A stretch of DNA of 21,612 nucleotides from Lachnospiraceae bacterium. GTDB taxonomy: Bacteria; Bacillota; Clostridia; Lachnospirales; Lachnospiraceae. The translations under genes and the position numbers were made by a program. The notes beneath the pieces were generated by a model, which did not search any database, was not told the origin of the DNA, and was given only the letters and a program-made list of their open reading frames with translations. Below are positions 1 through 7,367 of this stretch, piece by piece. The DNA lies in the NCBI GenBank assembly GCA_009774145.1, contig VSND01000006.1:80340-101951 (forward strand), read 5' to 3'. The stretch's first letter is position 1; the number at the start of each line of letters is the position of its first letter.

Positions 1-1
1 C

Positions 2-310
2 ACATTGAAAGGCGAGATGAAGGAAGTCAAAGAGGATATCCGGATTCTCAAAGAGGATGTCCGGATTCTCAAAGAGGATGTCCAGCTACTGAAGAAAAAA
101 GTAACCTGTATCGAACTGCACCTGGAAAATTCCACAGACCATAATATCCAGCTGATCGCTGAGAACTTTATTGATCTTACGAATAAACTCAATCAGGCGA
201 TTCCTGCTGCTGATAACAACCGGATGTACGAAGTCAAGGTGAACTATCTCATCGAAGAAGTAAAAAAACTTGCAGATGAAGTATCAAAGATAAAAGAAAA
301 AACAGCCTGA
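2..310 (+). CDS. Coiled-coil protein of unknown function, 5' end outside window
   Basis: The reading frame is open at the left edge, so the true start probably lies outside the window; the first in-frame start codons visible are a TTG at 5 and an ATG at 17. The visible 101 residues are almost entirely charged and heptad-patterned. Three 21-bp DNA repeats (32-94) encode the heptads EDIRILK, EDVRILK and EDVQLLK, a regular coiled coil with Ile/Val/Leu at the core positions. The C-terminal half is also helical and Lys/Glu-rich. There is no membrane segment, cysteine motif or catalytic signature. Similar short coiled-coil proteins are common hypothetical proteins in clostridia. No function can be assigned. 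It ends just before a strong hairpin shared with the convergent mrp gene. Confidence 0.6.
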   Translation, partial: TLKGEMKEVKEDIRILKEDVRILKEDVQLLKKKVTCIELHLENSTDHNIQLIAENFIDLTNKLNQAIPAADNNRMYEVKVNYLIEEVKKLADEVSKIKEKTA

Positions 311-340
311 CAGGGTCTGGTGCAGGATTTTGGCCAAAAG

Positions 341-379
341 AAAAGGGAAGGGGCGCACATGCGGATCTCCTTCCCTTTT
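341..379. terminator. Bidirectional intrinsic terminator between convergent genes
   Basis: An 11-bp perfect stem, AAAAGGGAAGG (341-351) with CCTTCCCTTTT (369-379), encloses a 17-nt loop. The A-rich left arm and T-rich right arm provide the U-tract in either direction. It lies between the stop of the coiled-coil gene (310) and the stop of the minus-strand mrp gene (385). Confidence 0.8.
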
Positions 380-384
380 AAATT

Positions 385-1221
385 CTACAAAAACATCAGC
401 CGGTTCTCTGCCTGCAGCAGATATTCATTTTCCGCTTCATGGAACGTTCCGTTGGCAAGCTCCGCCAGTTTCGGGTCAATGGGCATCCTGCCAAGCACTG
501 GAATATCCAGTTCTTCAGACAGCGTTTCGATCCCACTCTCTCCGAAAATCTTATATTCTTTGCCGCAGTCCGGACAGACCACATAGCTGTAATTCTCCAC
601 CAGTCCAAGAACCGGGATCTTCATGGCCTCTGCCATATTCAACGCCTTTTTTACAATCAGCCGCACCAGATCCTGCGGAGATGTCACAACGATGATCCCT
701 TCTACCGGAATGGACTGAAAGACGGTCAGCGGGACATCACCGGTTCCCGGAGGCATGTCCACGAACAGGTAATCAAGCTCTCCCCATGCCACATCCGTCC
801 AGAACTGTTTGACCATGTTGGCCAGAATCGGTCCTCTCCAGATCACAGGCGCCTCTTCCTCCGGAAGAAGCAAGTTGATGGACATGGCTTCGATTCCGTT
901 CTTCGTAAAGATCGGCTGGATACATTCCCCTGCCATTTCCGCCGGTCCATGGAGCCCGTACATTTTGGGGATCGACGGTCCCGTGATATCCGCATCCAGA
1001 ATACCAACCCGGTATCCCTGTTCCGCCATCAGATTTGCCAGAGATGCGGTAACAAGGGATTTTCCCACCCCGCCTTTTCCGCTGACCACGCCTATTACAT
1101 GTCTGATGTTGGAATATGCGTTCTGCGCCTCCAGCATGCTCTGCGGTGACTGCTGTTTACCAGGACATCCCTCGCAGCTCTCCTTTGTACAGCCTGTACT
1201 GCTGCATTCTCTTTCTGCCAT
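385..1221 (-). CDS. mrp: Mrp/NBP35-family P-loop ATPase, iron-sulfur cluster carrier
   Basis: A cytosolic ATPase of the Mrp/ApbC/Nbp35 family, which holds and hands on [4Fe-4S] clusters to target enzymes; 278 residues. The deviant Walker A SGKGGVGKS is at residues 47-55, followed by the switch sequence DADITGPSIP (about 77-86) and VDMPPGTGD (about 154-162), all diagnostic of the family. A C-terminal CPDC motif (216-219) supplies the two cysteines that bridge a cluster across the dimer. The N-terminus adds four cysteines (C6, C11, C16, C19), resembling the ferredoxin-like N-terminal cluster of Nbp35 in placement but not in exact spacing. The start at 1221 is preceded by AGAGG about 9 nt upstream. 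It follows the DUF1653 gene by 88 bp with no clear terminator, so the two are probably cotranscribed. Confidence 0.93.
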   Translation of the reverse strand: MAERECSSTGCTKESCEGCPGKQQSPQSMLEAQNAYSNIRHVIGVVSGKGGVGKSLVTASLANLMAEQGYRVGILDADITGPSIPKMYGLHGPAEMAGECIQPIFTKNGIEAMSINLLLPEEEAPVIWRGPILANMVKQFWTDVAWGELDYLFVDMPPGTGDVPLTVFQSIPVEGIIVVTSPQDLVRLIVKKALNMAEAMKIPVLGLVENYSYVVCPDCGKEYKIFGESGIETLSEELDIPVLGRMPIDPKLAELANGTFHEAENEYLLQAENRLMFL

Positions 1222-1309
1222 TTGTATAAACCTCTCTTTTTGTTATTATTCCCACAGCTGCGCAGCAATCGGACCAGTCCATCCGGCTGCACGTCTGACA
1301 GGATGCCAA

Positions 1310-1984
1310 TCATCTCAGACGATTGCACTCAAATCTTTCCATCATGGACAGACAGTTCAGGATTTCGTCATATTTTTCCTCCGTACTTTTCTCCTCCACC
1401 ACCAGATCCAGTGATATGGCAATGCTGTTCAGAAGATTGTCATCCATCTGATTCCTGCCAAAAATCATGATGTGCATCTTATCCTCCAGAGTATCCGCAT
1501 CCAGAAATTCAAGCAGAAGCGGATTAACCGCTCCTTCCTCTGTCTTTTCGGGGGCTGAGACCTGTGTGTCCGTCTGCTCTTCTGCCCTTTCAGCTGCCGG
1601 CTCCTGCACATCCGTCCGCTCTTCTGCCCTTTCAGCTGCCGGCTCCTGCACGTCCATCTGCTCTTCTGCCCTTTCAGCTGCCGGCTCCTGCACGTCACTC
1701 TGCTCATATCCTGATTTCGGAACTTCCTGATTTTGGCTTTCCTCCTGTCCGTCCGCCGGCTTCACCAGCTCAAAACGGTACTTCTGGTTTGCCTGAGGGT
1801 ATTTCTCATGATCCACCTCACTTACAAACATCTCATAAGGCCTCGCATACACGCGATACTCCCCATACAGCGCCTGATAGACCACCATACGTTCTCCGGT
1901 CTCTGAATGTTCTGCCACCGCCACGACCTGATACAGGCGGTTTTTAAAATGTCTGTAAAACTGTCCTTGATGAACCTCTCGCAT
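1310..1984 (-). CDS. DUF1653-domain protein with 14-residue repeats and a C-terminal Lachnospiraceae-type domain
   Basis: Three parts are visible in 224 residues. Residues 1-74 match the small DUF1653 fold (HQGQFYRHFKNRLYQVVAVAEH, then YQALYGEYRVYARPYEMF), a domain of unknown function often found alone at about 65-75 residues. Residues 97-138 are three near-identical 14-residue units with the core DVQEPAAERAEEQ, and 139-152 are a degenerate fourth; this acidic Ala/Glu stretch should be an extended linker. Residues 154-224 (LLLEFLDADTLEDKM to MMERFECNRLR) form a compact alpha-helical tail that I recall recurring behind DUF1653 in related Lachnospiraceae proteins. There is no signal peptide or membrane segment. 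The start at 1984 has GGGAG about 9 nt upstream. It is the first gene of a probable two-gene unit with mrp. Confidence 0.85.
   Translation of the reverse strand: MREVHQGQFYRHFKNRLYQVVAVAEHSETGERMVVYQALYGEYRVYARPYEMFVSEVDHEKYPQANQKYRFELVKPADGQEESQNQEVPKSGYEQSDVQEPAAERAEEQMDVQEPAAERAEERTDVQEPAAERAEEQTDTQVSAPEKTEEGAVNPLLLEFLDADTLEDKMHIMIFGRNQMDDNLLNSIAISLDLVVEEKSTEEKYDEILNCLSMMERFECNRLR
1571..1696 (-). repeat. 42-bp in-frame tandem repeat, three copies
   Basis: Three near-identical 42-bp units (1571-1612, 1613-1654, 1655-1696) encode the 14-residue repeats of the DUF1653 protein, with a decayed fourth unit at about 1529-1570. The nearly identical DNA, including synonymous positions, suggests recent expansion by slippage or recombination, so copy number probably varies between strains. 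Confidence 0.92.
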
Positions 1985-2009
1985 ACTTATTCACTCCCTT
2001 ACCTCACAT

Positions 2010-2039
2010 ATTATAGCACGCTTTTCCTTTCTATGCCAT
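2010..2039 (-). promoter_or_regulatory. Sigma-A-type promoter of the DUF1653-mrp unit
   Basis: On the minus strand a perfect TATAAT (2010-2015) lies 18 bp from ATGGCA (2034-2039), a 4/6 match to TTGACA. Transcription would start near 2003, about 19 nt before the DUF1653 start codon. The perfect -10 box is the main support. Confidence 0.65.
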
Positions 2040-2046
2040 GAAAACC

Positions 2047-2083
2047 AAAAAAATGTTCAGGCAAACAGATCGAAGACTGTCCT
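2047..2083 (-). terminator. Weak possible terminator downstream of lrgB
   Basis: On the minus strand AGGACAG pairs with CTGT and CCT separated by a 3-nt bulge, followed after five bases by a run of seven T (2047-2053). The stem is short and bulged and the T-run is displaced, so this is only a candidate. Confidence 0.3.
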
Positions 2084-2130
2084 TTGTATACCGTTTCCGA
2101 ACACCTGGCAAATCAGCCGCGGTACCTTCG

Positions 2131-2823
2131 TCATAGAAATCCCGCAAATATGGACGCCCCGACCACCGTCAGCAGCCCTGCCACTGCAATGGACAGGCTG
2201 CTCATGGCACCTTCCACCTCTCCGATCTCCATAGCTTTCACCGTACCAATGGCATGGCTCGCTGAACCGACAGCGATTCCTTTTGCAACAGGGTCTTCAA
2301 TGCGAAACAGCCGAAGGACCAGTTCCGCGCTCATATTTCCCAGCACTCCGGTGATGATGATGACTGCTACGGTAATCGTCACCATGCCGCCCAGTTCTTC
2401 CGATATTCCCATCCCAATGGCCGTTGTGATGGATTTTGGAAGCAGTGTCACATACTGCTCATGGGTAAAACCAAAAAGAAATGCACATGCCAGAATACTC
2501 ACCAGGCTTGTCAGCACACCAGACAGAATGCCTCCCATGATCGCGCCTGCATGTTGTTTCAAAAGTTCAATCTTTTCATACAGCGGAACCGCCAGACATA
2601 CCGTAGCGGGAGTCAGAAGATAGCTCAGATATTTTGCCCCTTCATAATAGATCTTATAATCAATCTTAAAAGCAGTCAGCAGTCCCATGACAGCCAGCAC
2701 GGATAAAAGCAGCGGATTAAAGATTGCCAGCTTCCATTTCTGTTTCAGCAGAACGCCGCACTCATAGGTCACAATACTGACCAGCACTCCAAAGAATACG
2801 GAATCACTTAAAAATTCTCTCAT
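2131..2823 (-). CDS. lrgB: LrgB/CidB-family membrane protein
   Basis: The large partner of the LrgA/LrgB (CidA/CidB) membrane pair, first described as antiholin-like controllers of murein hydrolase activity and in Bacillus and Staphylococcus also linked to pyruvate/overflow-metabolite transport. The 230 residues equal the usual family length and consist of hydrophobic segments throughout. Family hallmarks are the glycine-rich LPKSITTAIGMGISEELGG stretch (about residues 138-156) and GSASHAIGTVKAMEIGE further on. The ATG at 2821-2823 overlaps the end of lrgA by 4 bp (ATGA type), implying translational coupling. The C-terminus ends at the usual GxxxAGFL-like position, so the gene looks intact. 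Confidence 0.93.
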   Translation of the reverse strand: MREFLSDSVFFGVLVSIVTYECGVLLKQKWKLAIFNPLLLSVLAVMGLLTAFKIDYKIYYEGAKYLSYLLTPATVCLAVPLYEKIELLKQHAGAIMGGILSGVLTSLVSILACAFLFGFTHEQYVTLLPKSITTAIGMGISEELGGMVTITVAVIIITGVLGNMSAELVLRLFRIEDPVAKGIAVGSASHAIGTVKAMEIGEVEGAMSSLSIAVAGLLTVVGASIFAGFL

Positions 2824-3179
2824 CTTTTTCCTCCCTGTTTCTTCCGGATCAATGCCTGTGTCACCATGCCGCTCACGCCCATGACCAGAACGGTCGACAC
2901 CACGGTGGCAGTCAGCACCTGTATCAATATGCCGCTCAGCGCCTCCCAGGACTCCAGAAGACCGACTGCCGCAGGAATAAACATCAGAGGCATAATCTCA
3001 ATCAGAAATTTTGATGTTTCTTTTACAGATTCCAGACGAAGAATCCCCGTCACAAGCGCCAGAAGAAGCAGCAGAAGCCCATAAATCGAAGCCGGCACCG
3101 GTAACGGGATCACAAATTTTAAAAGCTCTCCGGCAAAAGAAAACAGCAGGATCCATAAAAACTGTCGAATATATTTCAT
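2820..3179 (-). CDS. lrgA: LrgA/CidA-family membrane protein
   Basis: The small holin-like partner of LrgB; 119 residues with four hydrophobic segments. Family signatures are the early FAGELLKFVIPLPVPASIYGLLLLL (about 17-41) and the central EIMPLMFIPAAVGLLE (about 63-78), followed by a short basic C-terminus (RKKQGGKR). The start at 3179 is preceded by AAAGGAAATT, a good ribosome binding site. It is the first gene of the lrgAB operon, with a predicted promoter at 3231-3259 and an inverted repeat overlapping the -35 box. Unlike the Staphylococcus and Bacillus loci, no adjacent LytSR-type two-component system or LysR regulator is present in this window. Confidence 0.92.
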   Translation of the reverse strand: MKYIRQFLWILLFSFAGELLKFVIPLPVPASIYGLLLLLLALVTGILRLESVKETSKFLIEIMPLMFIPAAVGLLESWEALSGILIQVLTATVVSTVLVMGVSGMVTQALIRKKQGGKR

Positions 3180-3230
3180 AATTTCCTTTCCATGTCCATA
3201 TGACAGACTTATCCATTTGCACTGCTGCCA

Positions 3231-3259
3231 ATAGTAACATATTTTCCTGTTTTCGGCAA
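3231..3259 (-). promoter_or_regulatory. Sigma-A-type promoter of lrgAB
   Basis: On the minus strand TTGCCG (3254-3259, 4/6 match) is separated by 17 bp from TACTAT (3231-3236, 4/6 match). The predicted start of transcription near 3224 leaves a leader of about 45 nt before lrgA. The -35 element lies inside the inverted repeat at 3251-3286. Confidence 0.5.
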
Positions 3260-3286
3260 CTGTCCTTCTGACAGTTTTCCCCGAAA
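3251..3286. promoter_or_regulatory. Inverted repeat over the lrgAB -35 box, candidate operator
   Basis: Outer arms TTTCGG (3251-3256) and CCGAAA (3281-3286) and inner arms AACTGTC (3258-3264) and GACAGTT (3270-3276) are all perfectly complementary, with unpaired C at 3257 and TTCC at 3277-3280. Total pairing is 13 bp over 36 bp. There is no T-run on either side, so a terminator is unlikely. Its overlap with the predicted lrgAB -35 box suggests a repressor or activator site; the protein is unknown. Confidence 0.5.
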
Positions 3287-3431
3287 TCCTGATCTTTCTG
3301 TATCAATTCCATAATTTCCGAACAGCAGAAAGCGGCGGCGGCAGAATGTGATCCTGTCTGTGTGAACAGCCTCTCTTATGTACAACGAAGAAACTTCTTT
3401 CCAGTTGGCATATACCGTATCTGCAAACGGA

Positions 3432-3463
3432 TGTAAAAATACAGGTATTTCCCGTATTTTACA
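3432..3463. promoter_or_regulatory. Inverted repeat upstream of the polysaccharide deacetylase gene
   Basis: TGTAAAAATACAGG (3432-3445) faces CCGTATTTTACA (3452-3463): 12 pairs with two single-base bulges and a 6-nt centre. It ends three bases before GAATACAATA (3465-3474), a plausible -10 region that resembles the ATACAAT core of sigma-E promoters. No convincing -35 was found, so the promoter class is open. The repeat could be an operator. Confidence 0.35.
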
Positions 3464-3501
3464 GAATACAATAAAAATAAGAACCACTCTCTGGAGTATC
3501 C

Positions 3502-4272
3502 ATGAACAGACCATATTTACAGCAGATCGGCACTCTGGCGCTGTGCCTGCTCCTTGTTATCGCCGGCATCGGAGCCTTTCAGAAAAAAAGCACGCCCGTT
3601 TCTGCCAGAATTGAAAACAAAAAACTGCCCATCTACTGCGTACAGACCGAAGCCCCCAAAGTCGCTATCAGCTTTGATGCCGCATGGGGCAACGAAGACA
3701 CTGCCGACCTTCTGGCCATCCTGGACAAATATCAGGTAAAGACCACTTTCTTTATGACCGGCGGCTGGGTGGAGTCCTACCCGGATGATGTAAAGGCCAT
3801 TGCAGAAGCCGGACACGATCTGGGAAATCACAGCGAGAACCACAAACAGATGTCACAGCTTGGCATGGCAGAATGTAAAGAAGAAATCCAGAAAGTCCAT
3901 GATAAGGTAAAAGAACTGACCGGAAAAGACATGATCCTGTTTCGCCCTCCTTACGGAGACTACAATGATACTCTGATTGATGCTGCAAATGAGCTGGGAT
4001 ACCATGTGATCCAGTGGGATGTGGACAGTCTGGACTGGAAAGACTATGGCGCTGACGCAATCGTATCCAAAGTCCTTGATCACGAACATCTGGGCAACGG
4101 CACCATTGTCCTCATGCACAATGGCGCCAAATATACGAAGGATGCTCTCCCGCGCGTCATCTCAGGCCTGCAGGAGAAGGGGTTTGAGATTGTTCCCATC
4201 TCGCAGCTGATCTATAAACAGAATTATGAAATGGATCATGAAGGGCGGCAGTTTGTAAACTCCAGTCAATAA
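3502..4272 (+). CDS. Polysaccharide deacetylase (NodB domain), PdaB-like sporulation type
   Basis: A membrane-anchored or secreted carbohydrate esterase family 4 protein expected to remove N-acetyl groups from peptidoglycan sugars; 256 residues. A hydrophobic segment at 9-25 acts as signal anchor. The NodB domain follows: motif 1 ISFDAAWGNED with catalytic D59, motif 2 NHSENH with metal-binding H110 and H114, motif 3 RPPYG at 148-152, motif 4 around QWDVDSLDW (171-179) and motif 5 IVLMHNG with H206. The second aspartate of the canonical TFDD motif is alanine here, as I recall for clostridial PdaB-type sequences; this affects metal binding and makes activity less certain. The start has GGAG six bases upstream. 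PdaB acts in spore formation in Bacillus, which supports a sporulating host. Confidence 0.88.
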   Translation: MNRPYLQQIGTLALCLLLVIAGIGAFQKKSTPVSARIENKKLPIYCVQTEAPKVAISFDAAWGNEDTADLLAILDKYQVKTTFFMTGGWVESYPDDVKAIAEAGHDLGNHSENHKQMSQLGMAECKEEIQKVHDKVKELTGKDMILFRPPYGDYNDTLIDAANELGYHVIQWDVDSLDWKDYGADAIVSKVLDHEHLGNGTIVLMHNGAKYTKDALPRVISGLQEKGFEIVPISQLIYKQNYEMDHEGRQFVNSSQ

Positions 4273-4307
4273 TCTCCCACTGTTCAATTCCCATAATATA
4301 CGAATAC

Positions 4308-4362
4308 AAAGATACAGCCCTGGATTTCACGACATGTCGCTGAAATCCAGGGCTGTATCTTT
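4308..4362. terminator. Very long bidirectional hairpin terminator
   Basis: A perfect 22-bp stem (4308-4329 with 4341-4362) encloses CGACATGTCGC, itself palindromic apart from the last C, so the whole 55 bp is nearly one palindrome with a 27-bp arm and one bulge. The arms end in AAAGA and TCTTT. It lies between the stops of the convergent deacetylase gene (4272) and the polysaccharide run (4372), so it should end transcription in both directions, although the T-tracts are short. Confidence 0.8.
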
Positions 4363-4371
4363 CAGGTCTCT

Positions 4372-6312
4372 CTATGAATCTGCTCTGTCCTCTCTTTCCA
4401 GAGTATCTTCTCTTAAGCTCTGTAACGCCATTGGTATATAATACGGCACGCTGAACATCACGGGCATAATATACCGCATCTGATAATTGAACGTCGGCGC
4501 CGCAATACAGACCAGAAGCGCCAGAATCAGCGGAACAACCGACAGGATATAACGTTTCTTTCCCGCTCCTGCCCAGAAAGAAATCAGAAGAATCGTCATC
4601 CAGGACACAAAGCCTGCATTTTCAAACCAGTTGACAATCGGTACTCTGGATAAAAGCTTCGCAACCCGTTCCATAACATGCCGAACGCCTGCCAGCTTTG
4701 CCGGCTGAACAATCTCCCAGCGGACTTCATGGCCTTCAATCTGAGCATCCATCATATAGTTGTGTGCATATCCCTCCTGATAAAACCAGCCGTATGCATT
4801 GTTCATGGTTGCCTGCAACGCATTGCCCGGATGTTTTAAGAGCTGCCGGAACCAGAGCGCAAAATAATCCGTCAGATCCTGCGTGTTTTCTGCATGGTAA
4901 GTATATTTCACCGGATCCGACGTGATCGGGTCATAGAGCTCTGCCAGATGCTCTCCATCCAGCACCCGGGAAATGACTGCTTCCTCTTCTTCCGTTATCT
5001 CATAGCCGTAGTCCCTGACATAACGTGCCGTCTGCTGAAACGGAATCGACAGTGCCTCTTTGGGCCCATTGTCCTCTACACCGCAGGCAGGCAGCAGCAC
5101 TTTCTGATATCCTGCAAACAGAACGATCGGAAGCAGCATTGCTGCAAGGATTCTCACACATTCCGAACGTTTTTCTTTCCACAGCATTTTGTACGCATAT
5201 ACGGACAGGCAGATTCCCGATGCAGCCGTCAGATAAAAGCCTTCATTCCGCAGGCACGCCGTTCCCATGGCTGACAGCACAAACCCCGCCGCCTGTCCCG
5301 GCGTCATCCGCCCTCCTGTTCTCATGGTACGCACCTGCTCGTAGAGCTGCAGTACAAGAAAGATCACACATGCCGTGTAGGGCACATCCTTTTCCACGAT
5401 CGTCGCTTCCATCGGGAAAAACTGCACCACACTGATAATCATCAGTGCAAGCCAGCGCAGCCGATATGGCGTCCGCCACCGCTTCATAAACACGAAGCCG
5501 CAGGAAAACGCCGACAGCAGCAGAGCAAGCTGTACCGCCAGATTCAGAAAAAATCCAAATGTATAAGACCACAGAACATTTCCAAGCTCCATCAGGAGAC
5601 TTAACAGAACTGTATGAAGAGGCGGATAATAGTTGTTGATCGTATTCCAGTAATACTGCCGCATCTCTGCCAGCGTCTCCGGCATGGCTGCTCCGGGAAA
5701 TTTGGCAAGAATATATGGAGACCAGAACAGCAGGATCACAAGCATGGGACCCCAGAAAGCATGTCTTTCCATAACCCATTCGGTAAGTTTCCCAAAAGGC
5801 TCCTCCGATTCTCCCGAAATATGGCAGACCCATCTGATCAAAAGAGAGAAGATCCGGCTGAACAGCAGGAAAAATCCGGTCATCATCCCTGCAGATACCA
5901 GCAGATGAAAGCCGTCCATCCATATGAGATTCCACGAATCCGTATAACGAAAACTGTATCCGAACACCATAAAAAAGGCACTGAGCAGTGCCGGTATCCG
6001 ATAAGACCATCTCGGCAGATACACCTGCCATTCTTCATCCGTACGGAAAAAAAAGACAAACACCAGAAAAGCCAGAACTGCATTCCGGTAATCAAAGACC
6101 GGAAGAAGATATTCCAGCTTTTTAATCTGAACAGCCAGAACCGTCAGAAAACCTCCTGCTGCCGCTTCTTCACTGATTCCGCTCAGATCTGCGTTCAGCG
6201 ACACCAGCAGCGCAAAACAGGTCAGTACCGCCCCGATTCCATTCTTTATCTGTTCTTTTTTCATAGCAAGCAACACATCCTTTTTGATTCTTCCTATAAT
6301 GGTTCCTTTCAT
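4372..6312 (-). CDS. Polytopic membrane protein, DUF6020-like, probably glycan assembly
   Basis: A large integral membrane protein of 646 residues with roughly a dozen hydrophobic segments and an extended loop near the C-terminal third (about residues 440-560). Recognisable blocks are NTINNYYPPLHTVLLSL, KDVPYTACVIFLVLQL and CLRNEGFYLT. Their layout (an acidic/aromatic loop with HT after the first helices, then an Arg-Asn-Glu block) matches my recollection of the DUF6020 family, related in shape to GT-C glycosyltransferases that use polyprenyl-phosphate sugars outside the membrane. I chose the ATG at 6310-6312, which overlaps the previous stop as ATGA; an upstream ATG at 6384 would overlap the preceding gene by 76 bp, and a later ATG at 6264 with AAGGA 13 nt upstream is also possible. 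It is the last gene of the run. Confidence 0.65.
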   Translation of the reverse strand: MKGTIIGRIKKDVLLAMKKEQIKNGIGAVLTCFALLVSLNADLSGISEEAAAGGFLTVLAVQIKKLEYLLPVFDYRNAVLAFLVFVFFFRTDEEWQVYLPRWSYRIPALLSAFFMVFGYSFRYTDSWNLIWMDGFHLLVSAGMMTGFFLLFSRIFSLLIRWVCHISGESEEPFGKLTEWVMERHAFWGPMLVILLFWSPYILAKFPGAAMPETLAEMRQYYWNTINNYYPPLHTVLLSLLMELGNVLWSYTFGFFLNLAVQLALLLSAFSCGFVFMKRWRTPYRLRWLALMIISVVQFFPMEATIVEKDVPYTACVIFLVLQLYEQVRTMRTGGRMTPGQAAGFVLSAMGTACLRNEGFYLTAASGICLSVYAYKMLWKEKRSECVRILAAMLLPIVLFAGYQKVLLPACGVEDNGPKEALSIPFQQTARYVRDYGYEITEEEEAVISRVLDGEHLAELYDPITSDPVKYTYHAENTQDLTDYFALWFRQLLKHPGNALQATMNNAYGWFYQEGYAHNYMMDAQIEGHEVRWEIVQPAKLAGVRHVMERVAKLLSRVPIVNWFENAGFVSWMTILLISFWAGAGKKRYILSVVPLILALLVCIAAPTFNYQMRYIMPVMFSVPYYIPMALQSLREDTLEREDRADS

Positions 6313-7367
6313 CCATGCCCGGAACCAACCCGATAATACAGCGAAAAAAACACCTTCGTCACCGCATAGCAGGGCAGATACCATCCATGTTTCATCATAT
6401 GGATATACAGCTTCACCGACAGCCCGATCCGGTCCATGGTGTGGTTCTGCAGCGCTTCCTGAACGCTCTCATCCCTGCACATCTGTTTCACATGTCTTAG
6501 AACCTCCCGAAATGAATCGGTATGATTCCTCCATATCTCATTTTTGACTGCCATAACTGCAAGACTCAGAAAATCATTCCGAATCTGAGGCCGGAAATCG
6601 TAGACGCCTTTTGTGTCCGAGATGGCTTCCATACGTTTTCTTAAAAGTTTGATCTTGTCCAGATAGCACGGGTCATGTCCGCCGGTCATGGAGGATACAT
6701 TATACCAGTAATGATAGGGATAATAGTCCGGAATCGTGCAGATTTTCTCTGCATCCAGTACAGCTGCAAAAACCATCTGCAGATCCTCTCCCACGGTCAC
6801 CCGGTCATCCCAGAGCACAAGGTTATTCTCTACCAGCCTGCGCCGGAACAGCTTGGTCACCCGGGACGGCTGAATCATCCGTCCGATAAAGCTCCTGTCG
6901 TTGAGCAGTACCGGAAAGATCTCCGTCAGCTCCTTACGGTCATAGACCGTCATATCCATCCGGCTGGTTTCTTTCCGCGGCGGATATCCTGGTTCCTCAT
7001 AATCGAAGACCAGTCCCGCCATGGCAATATCCGCCTCCTGCTGCACAAGCTCCTGTTCCAGCCGCTCATACATATCCGGTTCAATCCAGTCGTCACTGTC
7101 TACAAAACCGATCAGATCTGCCGAAGCATGCCGGACTCCCTCCTTCCATGCGGAAGTCAGCCCTCCGTTTTTTTTATGAACAACGACAATATTGGGATAT
7201 TTTTCTGCATAGGCGTCGCAGATCCGCGGGCACCGGTCCGGGGAACCGTCGTCTACCAGAATAATCTCCAGATTTTCATAAGTCTGTGCCAGAATGCTGT
7301 CCACGCACCGTTTCAGTACCTTTTCCACGCCATATACCGGCACAATCACACTGATCTTCTCTTTCAT
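6309..7367 (-). CDS. Family-2 glycosyltransferase (third of three)
   Basis: A GT-A-fold inverting glycosyltransferase of 352 residues that should transfer a sugar from a nucleotide donor to a lipid-linked glycan on the inner face of the membrane. The N-terminal GT2 domain is complete: ISVIVPVYG (5-13), LVDDGSPD (37-44) binding the nucleotide, and the metal-binding FVDSDDW with D90-D93. The acceptor side includes WDDRVTVGEDLQM, with the usual acidic ED. The C-terminal 100 residues are helical and basic, as in EpsJ- or WaaE-like enzymes, and may lie on the membrane. The ATG overlaps the previous gene's stop by 4 bp. Sugar specificity cannot be read from sequence. Confidence 0.9.
   Translation of the reverse strand: MKEKISVIVPVYGVEKVLKRCVDSILAQTYENLEIILVDDGSPDRCPRICDAYAEKYPNIVVVHKKNGGLTSAWKEGVRHASADLIGFVDSDDWIEPDMYERLEQELVQQEADIAMAGLVFDYEEPGYPPRKETSRMDMTVYDRKELTEIFPVLLNDRSFIGRMIQPSRVTKLFRRRLVENNLVLWDDRVTVGEDLQMVFAAVLDAEKICTIPDYYPYHYWYNVSSMTGGHDPCYLDKIKLLRKRMEAISDTKGVYDFRPQIRNDFLSLAVMAVKNEIWRNHTDSFREVLRHVKQMCRDESVQEALQNHTMDRIGLSVKLYIHMMKHGWYLPCYAVTKVFFSLYYRVGSGHG

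Noticed and set aside
439..1149. Plus-strand open frame of 236 codons antisense to mrp
   Set aside because: It is a shadow of the Mrp gene, whose Walker A and CPDC motifs are unambiguous.
3209..3514. Minus-strand open frame of 101 codons between lrgA and the deacetylase gene
   Set aside because: It overlaps the predicted lrgAB promoter and operator and the start of the divergent gene, and lacks family features.
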